34,452 bases of DNA from DATFLL01 sp035267785 (GTDB taxonomy: Bacteria; Pseudomonadota; Gammaproteobacteria; DATFLL01). Both the position numbers and the translations under genes were made by a program. The stretch is taken from positions 1-34,452 of the forward strand of contig DATFLL010000095.1 of the NCBI GenBank assembly GCA_035267785.1, read 5' to 3'. How positions within the stretch are numbered: position 1 is the first letter of the stretch; each line of letters starts with the position of its first letter. This document shows positions 33,712 to 34,452 of the stretch, piece by piece. The notes under the pieces were generated by a model. That model saw nothing but the letters and a program-made list of their open reading frames with translations, made no database searches and was not told the DNA's origin.

Positions 33712-34452
33712 CTACGACCGTTCGAGCAGCTCTTGCAGGCCGTCCTCGGAGAGGATCTCGATACCGAGCTCGACGGCCTTGTCGTACTTGGAACCCGGAT
33801 CGGCGCCGGCCACCACGTAGTCGGTCTTCTTCGAGACGCTCCCGGTCACCTTGGCGCCCAGGGCCTGCAGGCGCTCCTTGGCCTCGTCGCGGGTCAGTGA
33901 GTCCAGGGCCCCGGTGAGCACGAAGGTCTTGCCGGCCAGGGGCTGCTCAGTCCTGGGCTTGACCTTGACCCTTTCCCACTTCACGCCCACCTCGATCAAT
34001 TTCCCGATGACATCGCGATTGTGCTTTTCGTGGAAGAAGGCGCGGATGCTCTCGGCGACGATCGGGCCGACATCGGGCACCTCCTGCAGGGCCTGCTCGT
34101 CGGCTTGCATGATGGGCTCCAGATCGCCGAAGTGCGCGGCCAGGCCCTGGGCGGTGGCCTCACCGACCTGACGAATGCCCAGGGCGAACAAAAAGCGGGC
34201 CAGCGTGGTCGACTTGCTCTTGTCCAGCGCGTCGAGCAGGTTCTGCGCGGACTTCTCGCCCATGCGTTCCAGCGCGGCGACCTGCTCCGTCTCCAGCGTA
34301 TAGAGATCGGCCAGGTCGTGGATGAGTCCCTGCTCGTCGAGCTGCTCGACGAGCTTCTCGCCCAGGCCGTCGATGTCCATGGCCCGGCGCGAGGCGAAGT
34401 GCTGAATGGCCTCGCGGCGCTGCGCGGCGCAGTACAGCCCGCCCGTGCAGCG
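33712..34452 (-). CDS. ligA: NAD-dependent DNA ligase, C-terminal 247 residues
   Basis: LigA seals nicks in DNA with NAD. The window holds only the C-terminal part, running from about the zinc-finger residues to the stop at 33712. The start of the fragment shows CTGGLYC and AQRREAIQHFASRRAMDIDGL, the end of the zinc finger and the HhH region. HhH repeats follow (LGIRQVGEATAQGL, VPDVGPIVAESI), then a BRCT domain from about KTFVLTGALDSLTRDEA to the end, where the ATGADPGSKYDKA-like segment AGADPGSKYDKA lies. About 420 upstream residues are outside the window. It faces the FAAL-ACP gene. Confidence 0.96.
   Translation of the reverse strand, partial: RCTGGLYCAAQRREAIQHFASRRAMDIDGLGEKLVEQLDEQGLIHDLADLYTLETEQVAALERMGEKSAQNLLDALDKSKSTTLARFLFALGIRQVGEATAQGLAAHFGDLEPIMQADEQALQEVPDVGPIVAESIRAFFHEKHNRDVIGKLIEVGVKWERVKVKPRTEQPLAGKTFVLTGALDSLTRDEAKERLQALGAKVTGSVSKKTDYVVAGADPGSKYDKAVELGIEILSEDGLQELLERS

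Overview
The window is chromosomal DNA of a high-GC gammaproteobacterium, roughly two-thirds G+C by eye. Two blocks of gene order point there. gyrA, mtnA, mtaD, ubiG, mupP and a yciK-type SDR gene follow the order of Pseudomonas aeruginosa PA3168-PA3173, with extra genes inserted. The second block is rluB/scpB/scpA/trpS/yciO/rnm facing yciB/yciI/bolA. A non-Pseudomonas member, for example a Chromatiales-type bacterium, is a guess from the squalene genes and small oddities; the sequence does not prove a genus. Coding density is very high and no intergenic stretch exceeds 300 bases. I saw no rRNA, tRNA, CRISPR array, transposase or phage gene.

Layout. Bases 1-3547 (minus): the 5' part of gyrA, then mtnA. 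Bases 3575-3682 hold a palindromic repeat; a second copy is at 7242-7342. Bases 3725-8618 (plus): mtaD, a glutathione S-transferase-like gene, ubiG, mupP and rmuC. A small membrane-protein gene lies on minus at 8657-8884. Bases 8941-12135 (plus): hpnC-hpnD-hpnE, the three-step route from farnesyl diphosphate to squalene; no squalene-hopene cyclase is in the window. Next come a YciK-like SDR that has lost two catalytic residues, a convergent periplasmic protein with two thioredoxin domains, and a 143-residue protein that looks like only the N-terminal domain of Ycf46-type AAA+ proteins.

Bases 14800-21815 form a long minus-strand run, transcribed rnm, yciO, M50 membrane protease, trpS (iron-sulfur type), scpA, scpB, rluB and a MagIII-like DNA glycosylase. 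Divergent from it, 21990-24738 (plus) is a tight operon: an unknown helical protein, yciB, yciI, bolA and a periplasmic PpiC-type foldase. A SAM methyltransferase, a DedA-family membrane protein and glycogen phosphorylase follow.

Bases 28794-33685 are the most accessory-looking part: a DUF374 acyltransferase and a phosphopantetheinyl transferase on minus, divergent from a cytochrome P450 and a fatty-acyl-AMP ligase fused to an acyl carrier protein. Together they could load a fatty acid on the carrier, activate the carrier, oxidise the chain and hand the product to an acceptor. The window ends inside ligA.

Several genes have a TATAAT-like hexamer only 6-9 nt before the start codon and no Shine-Dalgarno sequence, which suggests leaderless transcripts.
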